Assembly (NCBI RefSeq): GCF_020541305.1
Contig: NZ_CP047396.1
Coordinates: 744,001 to 808,000 of the forward strand
DNA from: Candidatus Vallotiella adelgis
Lineage (GTDB): Bacteria; Pseudomonadota; Gammaproteobacteria; Burkholderiales; Burkholderiaceae
DNA: 64,000 bases
Direction: 5' to 3'
Shown: positions 47,165-56,490 of the stretch, one piece after another
Numbering within the stretch: position 1 is the first letter of the stretch
How the letters are laid out: each line of letters opens with the position of its first letter
Program-made: the position numbers and the translations under genes
Notes under the pieces: generated by a model
Databases searched by the model: none
Told to the model about the DNA's origin: nothing
What the model saw: the letters and a program-made list of their open reading frames with translations, nothing else

Positions 47165-47659
47165 ATACCCTACCTGTTCGATATCAACAGAGAAGTTATC
47201 ACACTCTACAGAATGCGAGATTACGTATCAGGGGTCACCCCGAAAACTAACCTACTGAGGCCTCTCGTATAGGCTAGGTTGCAAGGCGGCTATGCCACAA
47301 ACTTTTATACCCATCTTACGTCAGTAAGCACGAGTAGCTCGATAAACTCTGCTGACGGTAGATAACCGAGGGCGGCGATGAATTGAATCAAAATATATCG
47401 GAAATCTATCTCTCATACTTTCTCGAGAGGTGCTGTTATAAACAGCGGACTGGTTTCTATTTCTTATGTTTCCTATATTAAACTTTTGCAGCATTTGGGC
47501 TGATATGACTACATAGAAGCTATATATCACGTAACTCTATACTATGGTCGGTATAGTATACTAAGTCATACATGAATAGCATGCTTAATATCAGACTTCT
47601 AAACTAATATATATCCCCTAAGAGGGCAATATTAGAATTGCCCTAAACTTAAAACGTAC
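47165..47659. other. Spacer, one hairpin
   Basis: About 495 bases between the yqjK-like gene and the nrdR relic. A perfect hairpin at 47623-47644 (AGGGCAAT / ATTGCCCT, 6-base loop) and a smaller one near 47548 (ATACTAT / ATAGTAT). No gene recognised. Confidence 0.45.
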
Positions 47660-48001
47660 ATAGATAATGTATGTAAGCGAGATTACCGTACAACATGTAG
47701 CATAACTACGATAAGTTATGCCCGTGTCCTCGCACTTTAGTGAACAACTAGTCTCGACCTATGCAGCTATCTGGACAATTAGCTTGTCAGCTATATACCG
47801 CTTTCGAAACGCCAAAAGATAGTATCTTCGTGTGCCATCTTTTTTTCGGACATCATTAGCGGGGTAAGTTACTCCAATATATGTCTATCTAAAAAGCTGT
47901 TTTAAGCTGGAGCACAACGACGAAATATAACTACACTATTGTATAGTGTGTGTAAATCTACCACAGGCGTTTAGGACTTGATAGCTTAAAATAAGCAGCA
48001 T
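47660..48001 (-). pseudogene. nrdR: Probable nrdR relic (ribonucleotide reductase repressor)
   Basis: Immediately downstream of glyA, where nrdR sits in Burkholderia, the minus strand begins ATG (48001) then CLF, followed by TPVVD, VVIFRRCAPA, SEKKMAHEDTIF and, near 47700, EDTGITYRS. These fall in the order and at roughly the spacing of NrdR landmarks ([42 protein letters not shown]). Several in-frame stops interrupt, and the zinc-ribbon cysteines are mostly lost. The evidence is short similarity plus position, so an alignment is needed. If right, NrdR control of ribonucleotide reductase has been lost. Confidence 0.5.
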
Positions 48002-48020
48002 ATAACTATGCTTTCAAAAC

Positions 48021-49268
48021 CTACTGATATACAGGAAACTGGTTCGCGAGTATAGAGATTTTCTCACGTACCTGTCCAAGAATTTTAACGTTGCTTGGAT
48101 TCTCCAGCACATCAGCAATCAAATGCCCGATATGCTCCGCCTGCTCAGGTCCGAAGCCACGCGTAGTAATCGCCGGTGAGCCAAGACGGATGCCGCTAGT
48201 TACAAATGGCTTTTCCGGATCATTCGCGATTGCATTTTTGTTTACAGTGATATGAACACTGCCTAAGGCGATCTCTGCAGCTTTTCCAGTGATCTGCTGC
48301 GTACGCAAATCGAGGAGCATGAGATGGCTTTCGGTTCGGCCGGATACAATCCGAAATCCACGGCTTACTAGTGTTTCGGCAAGCACACGCGCATTGTTCA
48401 AAACTTTTTTCTGGTAAATCTTAAATTCTGGTGATAGCGCTTCTTTGAACGCAATAGCCTTTGCAGCGATTATATGCATTAATGGACCACCCTGGATGCC
48501 CGGGAAAATCGCTGAATTAACTATACTTTTATAATTATCTTTCATTAAGATTACGCCACCACGCGGACCACGTAAGCTCTTATGTGTGGTAGTTGTCACA
48601 AAGTCTGCATGCGGTACTGGGTTCGGATAAACGCCAGCAGCAATTAGCCCTGCATAGTGCGCCATATCTACCATAAAATAAGCCCCGACCGACTTTGCAA
48701 TCCGCGATAGCCGCTTAAAGTCAATGCATAGAGAAAACGCAGATGCACCAGCGATCAGCAACTTAGGTTTATGCTGCTGTGCGAGCTGCTCGGCTCCATT
48801 ATAGTCGATATCCTCGTTATCGTTGAGTCCATAGCTGACTACATTAAATAACTTGCCAGACAGGTTAACCGGCGAACCGTGCGTCAGGTGGCCGCCGTGC
48901 GCGAGACTCATGCCCATGATTGTATCGCCAGGCTTGAGAAGTGCGAGAAATACCCCCTGATTGGCTTGCGAGCCCGAATTAGGCTGTACGTTCGCAGCCT
49001 CCGCGCCAAACAACTGCTTAACTCGCTCCATCGCTAACTGCTCGATTACATCAACATATTCGCAACCGCCATAATACCGCTTACCAGGATATCCTTCGGC
49101 GTACTTGTTAGTCAGTTGAGAGCCCTGCGCCGCCATTACCGCTGGGCTTGCATAGTTTTCCGACGCGATCAGTTCGATATGATCTTCTTGCCGACGATTC
49201 TCATTCTGAATCACCTGCCAGACTTGCGGATCGATGTTCGCAATGGTTTGCTTAGCTTTATCAAACAT
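48021..49268 (-). CDS. glyA: Serine hydroxymethyltransferase
   Basis: PLP enzyme converting serine and tetrahydrofolate to glycine and methylene-tetrahydrofolate. 415 residues, full length. PLP lysine Lys230 in [14 protein letters not shown]; also [14 protein letters not shown] near 32, [17 protein letters not shown] and SGSQANQ. One family Arg in the GASAF(A/S)LRIDF strand is Cys here (LCIDF). Divergent from the tol block. Confidence 0.95.
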   Translation of the reverse strand: MFDKAKQTIANIDPQVWQVIQNENRRQEDHIELIASENYASPAVMAAQGSQLTNKYAEGYPGKRYYGGCEYVDVIEQLAMERVKQLFGAEAANVQPNSGSQANQGVFLALLKPGDTIMGMSLAHGGHLTHGSPVNLSGKLFNVVSYGLNDNEDIDYNGAEQLAQQHKPKLLIAGASAFSLCIDFKRLSRIAKSVGAYFMVDMAHYAGLIAAGVYPNPVPHADFVTTTTHKSLRGPRGGVILMKDNYKSIVNSAIFPGIQGGPLMHIIAAKAIAFKEALSPEFKIYQKKVLNNARVLAETLVSRGFRIVSGRTESHLMLLDLRTQQITGKAAEIALGSVHITVNKNAIANDPEKPFVTSGIRLGSPAITTRGFGPEQAEHIGHLIADVLENPSNVKILGQVREKISILANQFPVYQ

Positions 49269-49679
49269 GCGTCAGTTCTCTTCAATATTCAAATGGTTGA
49301 CTACATTAGCGTACTATTGCGTCTGTAATAGGGATGAAGCCTCCTGATCAGCCGATCAGAAAATAATTGCTATTAACGCTAAGACAGGTCAAGTCGGATA
49401 GGTATATAATGACCGCGACTCAATTACAGCTTCTCAAGTAAAGGAAAAACAGCAGCACCACACTTGACATGTAGTTATTTTTCCTACGACTTTAAAGCTA
49501 ATATTTTTAGCTATGTTAAATTTAGTGTATTGGAAGGCTAATAAATAAGCAACTTAGTACTATAAAAATGGATTTAATTTTAATTATTGGCTACGATAAT
49601 GTCGTATGCTCTGGTAAAGTTAAACAAATAAATACGATATCGCTTAACTCAGAAGTTCTGACTAGCTTACATGGCTAGT
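49269..49679. other. Divergent spacer upstream of glyA
   Basis: About 410 bases. A short hairpin CTGATC/GATCAG lies near 49345. Should contain the glyA promoter; no clear boxes called. Confidence 0.4.
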
Positions 49680-50035
49680 ATGTATATATGTAAAACAACG
49701 TTATCGGCGGTGTTGTTTTCTACACCGATGACCCAAAACTTTTTTGGCACACCGACACTAAGTAGTTAGTGTGCATGCGACATATTGACCAGCAACAACT
49801 GGGTTCATATCGAGAATTGTATCGAGCGGATCCGATCTGCATTGGGTAATTTTCACCAACAGGCCACCCTATGACGATAAAGTGCTATTTATCGGTATGA
49901 TCTGCATGAGCAGTATCCAGTATATAACCATCCAGCCCGTACTATTTCCTGATATCGTACCGCTGGCGATTCTGAGTGACCTACGCAACGTATGGCTATC
50001 AGCCCTTACACGTTGACATCTTACAGAGCATGGTC
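49680..50035 (+). pseudogene. ybgC: ybgC relic (Tol-Pal-linked acyl-CoA thioesterase)
   Basis: Directly upstream of tolQ, where ybgC belongs. The plus strand reads GGVVFYTDDPKLF at 49706-49744 and, in the same frame 26 codons on, IDQQQLGSYRE (49784 onward), against GGVVFYANYLKFF and a DQQQLA motif one codon nearer in relatives. Near 49940, QPVLFPDIVPL resembles the C-terminal RPxxIPxDV segment. Stop codons (TAG, TAA, TGA) interrupt every part and the catalytic Asp region before GGVVF is unreadable. YbgC is a hot-dog-fold thioesterase; its loss while tolQRAB-pal survive agrees with it being dispensable for Tol-Pal function. Confidence 0.8.
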
Positions 50036-50061
50036 TAATTCGGTCCAGCGAGTAGATAACT

Positions 50062-50739
50062 ATGCATAATGCACCAGACACTTCAATGATTTCACTCGTA
50101 TTACATGCAAGTCTGCTAGTGCAAACCGTTATGGCACTGCTGATCTTGCTATCACTATTATCCTGGACTTTCATTTTCCGGAAATGGTTCTCAATCCGTT
50201 GTGCTCGAATCCAAACCAAATGGTTCGAGCACGATTTTTGGTCAGGCAGAGATCTACAGACGCTTTACCAGAGCGCTGAAACTAATCGTCATACAATTGG
50301 CGCTCTTGAGCGAATCTTCGAGTCAGGTATGCGCGAATATTTAAAAACCAAAGAACAACAAGTTACTGAATCCAGTGCAATACTAAATAGCGCGCATCGC
50401 GCGATGCGCGCTGCGTTCCAGCGTGAAATGGATATTCTCGAGTCCACTCTCGCATTTCTTGCATCGGTTGGATCAGTAAGCCCGTACATTGGTTTATTTG
50501 GCACTGTCTTGGGAATTCTAAACGTGTTCCGCGGGCTTGAAAACATACAGCAGGCAATGCTGGCCAGCGTTGCGCCTGGCATAGCAGAGGCATTGATCAC
50601 AACAGCTATCGGCTTATTTACAGCTATCCCGGCAGTAGTAGCATATAATCGCTATGCTCATGATATTGACCGACTTTTAATCCGATTCGAAACTTTTATC
50701 GAAGAATTCTTAAACATCCTACAACGAAAAGTACACTGA
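50062..50739 (+). CDS. tolQ: Tol-Pal system protein TolQ
   Basis: Inner-membrane proton-channel subunit that, with TolR, energises TolA. 225 residues with three membrane helices (about 17-37, 130-155, 165-190). Conserved LASVGSVSPYIGLFGTV and APGIAEALITTAIGLFTAIPAVVAYN segments carry the channel threonines. Full length. First intact gene of the tolQRAB-pal-cpoB block; tolR starts 10 bases later. Confidence 0.93.
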   Translation: MHNAPDTSMISLVLHASLLVQTVMALLILLSLLSWTFIFRKWFSIRCARIQTKWFEHDFWSGRDLQTLYQSAETNRHTIGALERIFESGMREYLKTKEQQVTESSAILNSAHRAMRAAFQREMDILESTLAFLASVGSVSPYIGLFGTVLGILNVFRGLENIQQAMLASVAPGIAEALITTAIGLFTAIPAVVAYNRYAHDIDRLLIRFETFIEEFLNILQRKVH

Positions 50740-50749
50740 CGAAAATTGA

Positions 50750-51202
50750 ATGGCTAGTACTCTAATCCGCTCTAGTTTTCGCGGCGGTTGGGCGCGCCGT
50801 GCGATATCTGACATGAATGTTGTGCCGTACATTGACGTTCTGCTCGTTCTGCTTGTTATTTTGATGGTGACCGCTCCGCTTGCTTCGCCGTCAATTATTC
50901 GCTTGCCCACAGTTGGAAGTCATTCTCCACAAGAACAGACGCTACCTATTATTATTAGTATCAAGCCTGACGGAACTACGAGCGTTAAATACAAGAATGA
51001 TACCTCAGGCACTATGAGAGAATGGCCGATGACGCCAGCAGATCTAAAGCACTTCATCGCTGACTTAGCGAAAACTTATCCGAACCGGCCAGTTGTAATT
51101 GGTGCAGATAAATTAGTTAAGTATGAAGGTGTAATGGATGTTATGTCGGCGCTGAAAGAAAACGGTGTCAAGCGCGTCGGCCTACTTGTCCAGCAGAAAT
51201 GA
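50750..51202 (+). CDS. tolR: Tol-Pal system protein TolR
   Basis: Second motor subunit: one membrane helix with the proton-carrying Asp29 (VVPYIDVLLVLLVILMV) followed by a periplasmic ExbD-like domain, including VVIGADKLVKYEGVMDVM. 150 residues, normal length. Its stop overlaps tolA's start by 4 bases. Confidence 0.93.
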   Translation: MASTLIRSSFRGGWARRAISDMNVVPYIDVLLVLLVILMVTAPLASPSIIRLPTVGSHSPQEQTLPIIISIKPDGTTSVKYKNDTSGTMREWPMTPADLKHFIADLAKTYPNRPVVIGADKLVKYEGVMDVMSALKENGVKRVGLLVQQK

Positions 51203-51894
51203 AGTCGATAGCAGAATATTCTATTAAGCCACCGCGAGAGCGCGGTACGTTGCGAGCGCTCATGCTCGCAACATTGATGCATGTTCTGCTCGCATTTTTT
51301 CTATGCCAGAGAGTAAAATGGCAAAATATTCCCCCTAACATTGGCGCCGAGGCAGAAATCTGGACGGAGATAACGAAAACACCTCTCCCTCCTGCGCCGA
51401 TGCAAATAAAGCCAATGCAAATAAAAAGTGAAGAAGCGGACATTGTATTGCAGCAGGAAAAGCAACACCAGAAAGAAGCAGTAAAGGTTAAACAGCCGGC
51501 ACGACAAAAGCTCAACCAAGCGCGCCGCGTACGGCTAGTGCAGTTGCAGGGCTTAGTCCGTAATACGCGCCGAGCTAACAAAAAAACTAGAAGTGGTAAA
51601 AGTGGAAGAAAAAGTAGTAGCACTATAATATCTAGCTACGCGGATAAAGTACAGCGCCGTGTACGGCCTAATATTATCTGGTCTGGCCCCACTGAAAAAC
51701 TAGATACATTAATTACCGTACGTTGCGCACCTGATGGTGCTGTGCTTGCTACGCGTATTGCGCGTAGCAGCGGTAACTCACAATGGGATAACGCGGCCCG
51801 GCGAGCGGTCGAGCGCTCCGATCCAATGCCACTAGACACGTATGGAAAAGCACTGGAAAGCTTTAACATCCAGATACAACCTGCCGCTAAATAA
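51199..51894 (+). CDS. tolA: Tol-Pal system protein TolA (shortened)
   Basis: Periplasm-spanning link from TolQR to TolB and Pal. 231 residues: a membrane helix at about 13-35 (RALMLATLMHVLLAFFL), a Lys/Gln/Arg-rich helical domain II reduced to roughly 110 residues, and an intact TonB-like C-terminal domain III (TVRCAPDGAVLATRIARSSG, NAARRAVERSDPMPLD). Free-living relatives have about 330 or more residues, the difference being in domain II. A small internal duplication MQIKPMQIK is visible near residues 69-77. A shorter domain II implies a narrower span or a stretched state; likely still functional. Confidence 0.88.
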   Translation: MKSIAEYSIKPPRERGTLRALMLATLMHVLLAFFLCQRVKWQNIPPNIGAEAEIWTEITKTPLPPAPMQIKPMQIKSEEADIVLQQEKQHQKEAVKVKQPARQKLNQARRVRLVQLQGLVRNTRRANKKTRSGKSGRKSSSTIISSYADKVQRRVRPNIIWSGPTEKLDTLITVRCAPDGAVLATRIARSSGNSQWDNAARRAVERSDPMPLDTYGKALESFNIQIQPAAK

Positions 51895-52036
51895 TTGGTC
51901 GCGCATTGTCGCGCTATTATATGCATACCAGAAAAGCGTCTTGCTATAATTCTACCTAGGGAACAATTTCCCTAAATTAGGGTCTAGATTGCATAGTCGT
52001 CAATAACGTATCACTAGGAAAGCGCAGGAAAGCGCC

Positions 52037-53326
52037 ATGAGTTTAATTAAAAAACTAGGACCAACAATACTAGTTTTATCATTTCTTATTACCGCTAGCG
52101 CATCAATCCGAGCTGAAGTAACAGTGCTCGTTACAGGTATTGGTTCGACCCGGTTCCCGATCGCGATAGCAAACTTTGCTAACGAGTCTGGTTCGCCGCA
52201 GCAGATTTCGGCGATTATGCGAGCTGACCTAGTCCGTAGTGGAAAGTTCAGCAGTATCGACACAGGTAGCATACCTATATCCGAATCCGACTCCGTTAAG
52301 CTTAGTAGCTGGAAAACTAAAGGAGCAAACGCATTTGGTAGTGGAAGCATTGTACAGCGTACAAATGGTCAGTATGAAATACGCTTCCGGCTATACGACA
52401 CAATTAATCAGAAAAGCTTAGGAGGGCTCTCACTTCTAAGCCCGGAAAGCGGGCTTCGCATGGGCGCACATAAGATTGCCGACTACGTTTATCAGAAGTT
52501 ACTTGGGGTGCGTGGGATATTCGCTACACGGCTATTGTATGTGACCCGCTACAGTGGGCGTTATCAACTCAAGATCTCTGACTCGGATGGCCAAAATAAC
52601 CATATTGTTCTAACGAGCTCGGAGCCCATTATTTCTGCAACATGGTCACCAGACGGTACGAAACTTGCTTATGTATCGTTCGAAAAAAATAAACCGATTA
52701 TATACATCCACGATTTGTTAACTAGCCGGCGCGTGATCGTATCCGACCAAAAAGGCAATAACAGTGCACCGGCGTGGTCTCCAGATGGCACGAAACTCGC
52801 AGTAGCACTATCATTAACCGGTAATACACAGATCTTTATTATCAATGCTGACGGTTCCGGTCTGCGTCAGCTGAGCCATAGCCCTTCAATCAATACTGAA
52901 CCAACCTTCTCTCCGGACGGAAAGTCGATTTACTTTACCAGTGACCGTGGCGGCCAGCCACAAATCTATAAGATTCCTGTATATAGCGAATCAGCGAGCG
53001 CCCTACAGCGTATAACGTTTCACGGTAGCTATAACACCAGCGCGCGGGTCTCGCCGGATGGTAATGCGATTGCATATATTTCGCGCGTTGCAGGTACATT
53101 TAAGCTATATCTGCAAGATCTCTTGACCGGGTCTTCGGTAGCGCTTACTAATACAACGCACGACGAGTCACCGAGTTTCGCTGCAAATGGCCAGTATCTG
53201 CTCTACACAACTCAGGTTAAAAACCGTCAAGTTTTGGCCGTAGTTTCGACTGACGGCAGCACGCATCAAGTATTGTTGATTCCCGGAGGCGGCGTGTGTG
53301 AGCCTTCCTGGGGACCTTTTATGTAA
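52037..53326 (+). CDS. tolB: Tol-Pal system beta-propeller TolB
   Basis: Periplasmic protein binding Pal and TolA. 429 residues with a cleavable signal peptide (to about residue 26, [10 protein letters not shown]), an N-terminal alpha/beta domain ([15 protein letters not shown]) and a six-bladed propeller whose blades show [41 protein letters not shown] and [12 protein letters not shown]. Full length. The ribosome site is contained in a 10-base direct duplication (AGGAAAGCGC twice) right before the ATG. pal follows after 23 bases. Confidence 0.94.
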   Translation: MSLIKKLGPTILVLSFLITASASIRAEVTVLVTGIGSTRFPIAIANFANESGSPQQISAIMRADLVRSGKFSSIDTGSIPISESDSVKLSSWKTKGANAFGSGSIVQRTNGQYEIRFRLYDTINQKSLGGLSLLSPESGLRMGAHKIADYVYQKLLGVRGIFATRLLYVTRYSGRYQLKISDSDGQNNHIVLTSSEPIISATWSPDGTKLAYVSFEKNKPIIYIHDLLTSRRVIVSDQKGNNSAPAWSPDGTKLAVALSLTGNTQIFIINADGSGLRQLSHSPSINTEPTFSPDGKSIYFTSDRGGQPQIYKIPVYSESASALQRITFHGSYNTSARVSPDGNAIAYISRVAGTFKLYLQDLLTGSSVALTNTTHDESPSFAANGQYLLYTTQVKNRQVLAVVSTDGSTHQVLLIPGGGVCEPSWGPFM

Positions 53327-53349
53327 TAATTATAGGAAAACTTTAAACA

Positions 53350-53874
53350 ATGTTCACATTACGTATTATTTTTGCGGCATTGATGGCAAGTATATTGGCC
53401 GGGTGTCACTCAGGTATTAAGTTTAATGAATACGTTAACAGTAAAGACAACGCTATAGACACACAACTACAGCCGGTCGACATACAGAAAATGAATGTTG
53501 ACGAGCTTCATCAGCTTAAAACCCCACCTGTAAAGCGCAGTATCTACTTCGATTTCGATAGCTATACCGTAAACAATGAAGATCGGCCGATCTTGCAAGT
53601 CTATGCTCAATACTTGAAGAAGCATCCGCAATATAACTTACTAATCCAGGGCAAGACTGACGAGCGCGGTACGAGCGAATATAACCTAGCATTGGGCCAA
53701 AAGCGTGCTGAGTCAGTTCGCCGTATCTTAGTACTATTCGGGGTAGACGACAGTCAGATAGAAGCGGTAAGCTTGGGAAAAGAAAAACCCACTGCAATAG
53801 GCCACAATGAAGCAGCGTGGTCGAAAAATCGCTGTGCTGATCTCCTCTATCTATTAACAACCAAGATATACTAA
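53350..53874 (+). CDS. pal: Peptidoglycan-associated lipoprotein Pal
   Basis: Outer-membrane lipoprotein holding the envelope to peptidoglycan. Signal with lipobox LAGC (Cys19), then an OmpA-like domain: IYFDFDSYTV near 65, TDERGTSEYNLALGQKRAESV with the diaminopimelate-binding Asp and Arg. 174 residues. The C-terminus reads WSKNRCADLLYLLTTKIY; relatives have NRRAD and end about here, so one conserved Arg is Cys and the tail is slightly altered. Exported by Lol (lolCD at 15-17 kb). Confidence 0.92.
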   Translation: MFTLRIIFAALMASILAGCHSGIKFNEYVNSKDNAIDTQLQPVDIQKMNVDELHQLKTPPVKRSIYFDFDSYTVNNEDRPILQVYAQYLKKHPQYNLLIQGKTDERGTSEYNLALGQKRAESVRRILVLFGVDDSQIEAVSLGKEKPTAIGHNEAAWSKNRCADLLYLLTTKIY

Positions 53875-53878
53875 CTGT

Positions 53879-54223
53879 ATGACTTTCTTTTTTGGTGGAC
53901 TTCGCATCGCTATAGCTGTAGCTATAATAACGGGTGTTGTGTTTTTCGTGCCACCTACATACGCCGGCTTATTCGATGACAACGAGGCACGACAAGCAGT
54001 ATTAGACCTTCGTGCTAAAGCCGACTCATTATTAAACCAGCTAAGCTCAGCGCAGCATACAATACTCGATCAATTGAATTATTTTGATCAGATGAGCCAG
54101 CAGATAGCAACGTTGCGCGGACAAAATGAAGATTTAGCTCATCAAGTTTCCGCTCTGAAAAAGCAAGAGCGTTACCACTACACTGATCTAGACGTCCGGC
54201 TAAAAAAGTTAGAATTTCAGTGA
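53879..54223 (+). CDS. cpoB: Truncated CpoB/YbgF (coiled-coil part only)
   Basis: Periplasmic coordinator of Tol-Pal with penicillin-binding synthesis in free-living bacteria. Here 114 residues: a signal peptide (to about residue 29, PPTYA), the GLFDDNEARQAVLDLRAKAD start of the mature protein and the trimeric coiled coil (about 35-113). The C-terminal TPR domain, more than half of the usual roughly 250 residues, is missing; the frame stops at 54223 and the 180 bases before the tRNA promoter show no TPR remnant. Starts 4 bases after pal. It may still trimerise and bind TolA, or be decaying. Confidence 0.8.
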   Translation: MTFFFGGLRIAIAVAIITGVVFFVPPTYAGLFDDNEARQAVLDLRAKADSLLNQLSSAQHTILDQLNYFDQMSQQIATLRGQNEDLAHQVSALKKQERYHYTDLDVRLKKLEFQ

Positions 54224-54405
54224 TAGATAATAGATAGTTTCCAGAACAAAGCACTGAATCAGTCATAACAGTGCGTTCAATGCAATAACACGAAGATTCA
54301 TGGGTAATAATATCAAAAACACGACATTAGAGTCTGGACAGTTTGTTCTACAGTATCAAGACTCAAAGCAAACACTGTACGGCTCGCTTATTACGAGCTT
54401 CTCGC

Positions 54406-54433
54406 TTGACTAGTCTATTTTTTTCGATACAAT
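54406..54433 (+). promoter_or_regulatory. Promoter of tRNA-Lys
   Basis: TTGACT (54406-54411), 16-base spacer, TACAAT (54428-54433), 12 bases before the tRNA. Confidence 0.75.
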
Positions 54434-54445
54434 TCTCTGTAATTT

Positions 54446-54521
54446 GGGTCGTTAGCTCAGCTGGTAGAGCAGCGGACTTTTAATCCGTTGGTCACTGGTT
54501 CGAATCCAGTACGGCCTACCA
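54446..54521 (+). tRNA. tRNA-Lys (anticodon TTT)
   Basis: 76 bases with CCA encoded. Anticodon loop CTTTTAA. The acceptor GGGTCGT/ACGGCCT has two G-U type wobbles (positions 1-72 and 4-69) where E. coli tRNA-Lys has Watson-Crick pairs; other stems are intact. Confidence 0.94.
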
Positions 54522-54919
54522 AAAAATAAAGATTAAACGTATTTATCTCTACATTGAGTATATAGTTTTTTTATATAAAACAGTTTAAATAAGTTATAAG
54601 ACGTAATTCCGAATTCAGATAAAAAGCATAGAATAAATCTATTTTTAGTTTCTGGGCATTTATTACTTAAAAAATTTAAGTAATTTTAAAAATTAGATAG
54701 TATTTATTCTGCAGCACAGGTAGCTTAGTTATATTTTGCTCGATACTGCTTTTTAAGCTATTGACAGATATTTATTATCTGATCATGTTTTTATATCTAT
54801 AAAAAATTACGGGTAGTAGTAATCTCGATTTTCGTGTTTGTTCAGCAGTGTTACACTTCTATCCGTGCTATAGTAAATAAAATAATATTAATGCATTTTA
54901 TTTCTATAAAATATCGCAC
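54522..54919. other. AT-rich convergent spacer, nothing recognised
   Basis: About 400 bases between tRNA-Lys and purF. metZ, which follows purF in Burkholderia, is not readable here. Confidence 0.45.
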
Positions 54920-56455
54920 TTAATCAATAGATAAATGCAAATGTAATTGTGGGTGATCGTTACATTCGTTGCCAGAATCTTGATCTGACTGAGATATTGG
55001 ATCAAGTCGAACTCGCTCAACCTTATCTAGATATTCGGTTGTTACATCGCCGGTAATATAGTGACCATCAAAACATGATGCCTCAAAATTCTGTAGTCGT
55101 GGATTTATGTCACGCACAGCCTGTTTCATGTCTTCGACATCTTGATAAACAAGTGCATCCGCACCAATAATCTGCGCCACTTCCTGGTCGGTCCGACTAT
55201 GTGCAACTAATTCACTGCAAGTTGGCATATCAATGCCATATACATTCGGGAAGCGTACTGGCGGTGCTGCAGAAGCAAAAATTACCTTGTGCGCGCCAGC
55301 GTCACGTGCCATTTGCACGATTTCCTGGGACGTAGTGCCACGTACGATCGAGTCATCGACGATTAAAACATTGCGCCCCTTAAACTCAACTGCCATCGCA
55401 TTGAGTTTTTGGCGAACTGACTTCTTTCGTACCGCTTGGCCTGGCATGATAAAAGTACGGCCAATATAGCGGTTTTTGAAAAAGCCTTCCCGATATTCAA
55501 TGTTAAGCTTTTTAGCAACCTGCATAGCCGCAGGCCGAGACGAATCAGGAATTGGCATCACAACGTCAATCTGCATGTTAGGCAGCGTACGCTTAATCTT
55601 CTCAGCTAGGTAGTCACCCATACGCAACCGCGCGTTATAGACAGGTACGCCATCGAGTACCGAGTCGGGCCGAGCTAGGTAAACTAGTTCGAAAATACAA
55701 GGATTTAGGCTAGGATTCTGCGCACACTGCTTAGTGTGTAGAGTACCATCCATACCAATAAATACAGCTTCACCAGGCGCTATATCTCGTATAAATTCGA
55801 AACCGATGCCCTCAAGGGCGACTGATTCGGATGCGATCATCCATTCAGTGCCCTGATCTATATCATGCTTGCCAATAACTAACGGCCGGATACCATGTGG
55901 ATCGCGAAAAGCTAATAATCCGTATCCTGCAATTAAAGCGACGATTGCAGAGGAACCCTGCACGCGTCGGTGTACTCCAGATACCGCTTTGAACATTGCA
56001 TCAGGCTTTAGAGAGAATCCGGTCGTAGCTAGCTGCAGCTCATGTGCTAATACATTGAGCAACACCTCGGAATCGGAACTTGTGTTAATATGTCGGCGGT
56101 CTATACGAAACATCTCGTCTTTAAGCTGTTCCCAGTTCGTCACGTTTCCATTATGCGCGAGTATGATACCAAACGGTGCATTTACATAAAACGGTTGAGC
56201 TTCCTCTGCACTACTGACGGATCCGGAAGTAGGGTAGCGGACTTGACCAATTCCGTAGTTGCCGTGTAGTGAGCGCATATTGCGCGTTCGGAACACATCT
56301 CGTACCATTCCATTTGCTTTATGCATATGGAATGTGCTGCCGTTAGCCGTTGCAATACCAGCAGCATTCTGACCACGATGCTGTAGTAGCAGCAAGCTGT
56401 CATAGATCAACTGATTGACGGGGGACTGAGAAATTACGCCTACGATGCCGCACAT
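54920..56455 (-). CDS. purF: Amidophosphoribosyltransferase
   Basis: First step of purine synthesis: PRPP plus glutamine to phosphoribosylamine. 511 residues, full length. Catalytic Cys2 is exposed by Met removal (MCGIVGV); the glutaminase domain has RYPTSGSVSSAEEAQPF and HNGNVTNW; the PRPP loop is VLIVDDSIVRGTTS. No Fe-S cluster cysteines, i.e. the E. coli type. Last gene of the truA-to-purF block; cvpA lies 35 bases upstream. Confidence 0.96.
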   Translation of the reverse strand: MCGIVGVISQSPVNQLIYDSLLLLQHRGQNAAGIATANGSTFHMHKANGMVRDVFRTRNMRSLHGNYGIGQVRYPTSGSVSSAEEAQPFYVNAPFGIILAHNGNVTNWEQLKDEMFRIDRRHINTSSDSEVLLNVLAHELQLATTGFSLKPDAMFKAVSGVHRRVQGSSAIVALIAGYGLLAFRDPHGIRPLVIGKHDIDQGTEWMIASESVALEGIGFEFIRDIAPGEAVFIGMDGTLHTKQCAQNPSLNPCIFELVYLARPDSVLDGVPVYNARLRMGDYLAEKIKRTLPNMQIDVVMPIPDSSRPAAMQVAKKLNIEYREGFFKNRYIGRTFIMPGQAVRKKSVRQKLNAMAVEFKGRNVLIVDDSIVRGTTSQEIVQMARDAGAHKVIFASAAPPVRFPNVYGIDMPTCSELVAHSRTDQEVAQIIGADALVYQDVEDMKQAVRDINPRLQNFEASCFDGHYITGDVTTEYLDKVERVRLDPISQSDQDSGNECNDHPQLHLHLSID

Positions 56456-56490
56456 GGCATATCCTTCAAAAAAATTGATCCAGGTGCCGC

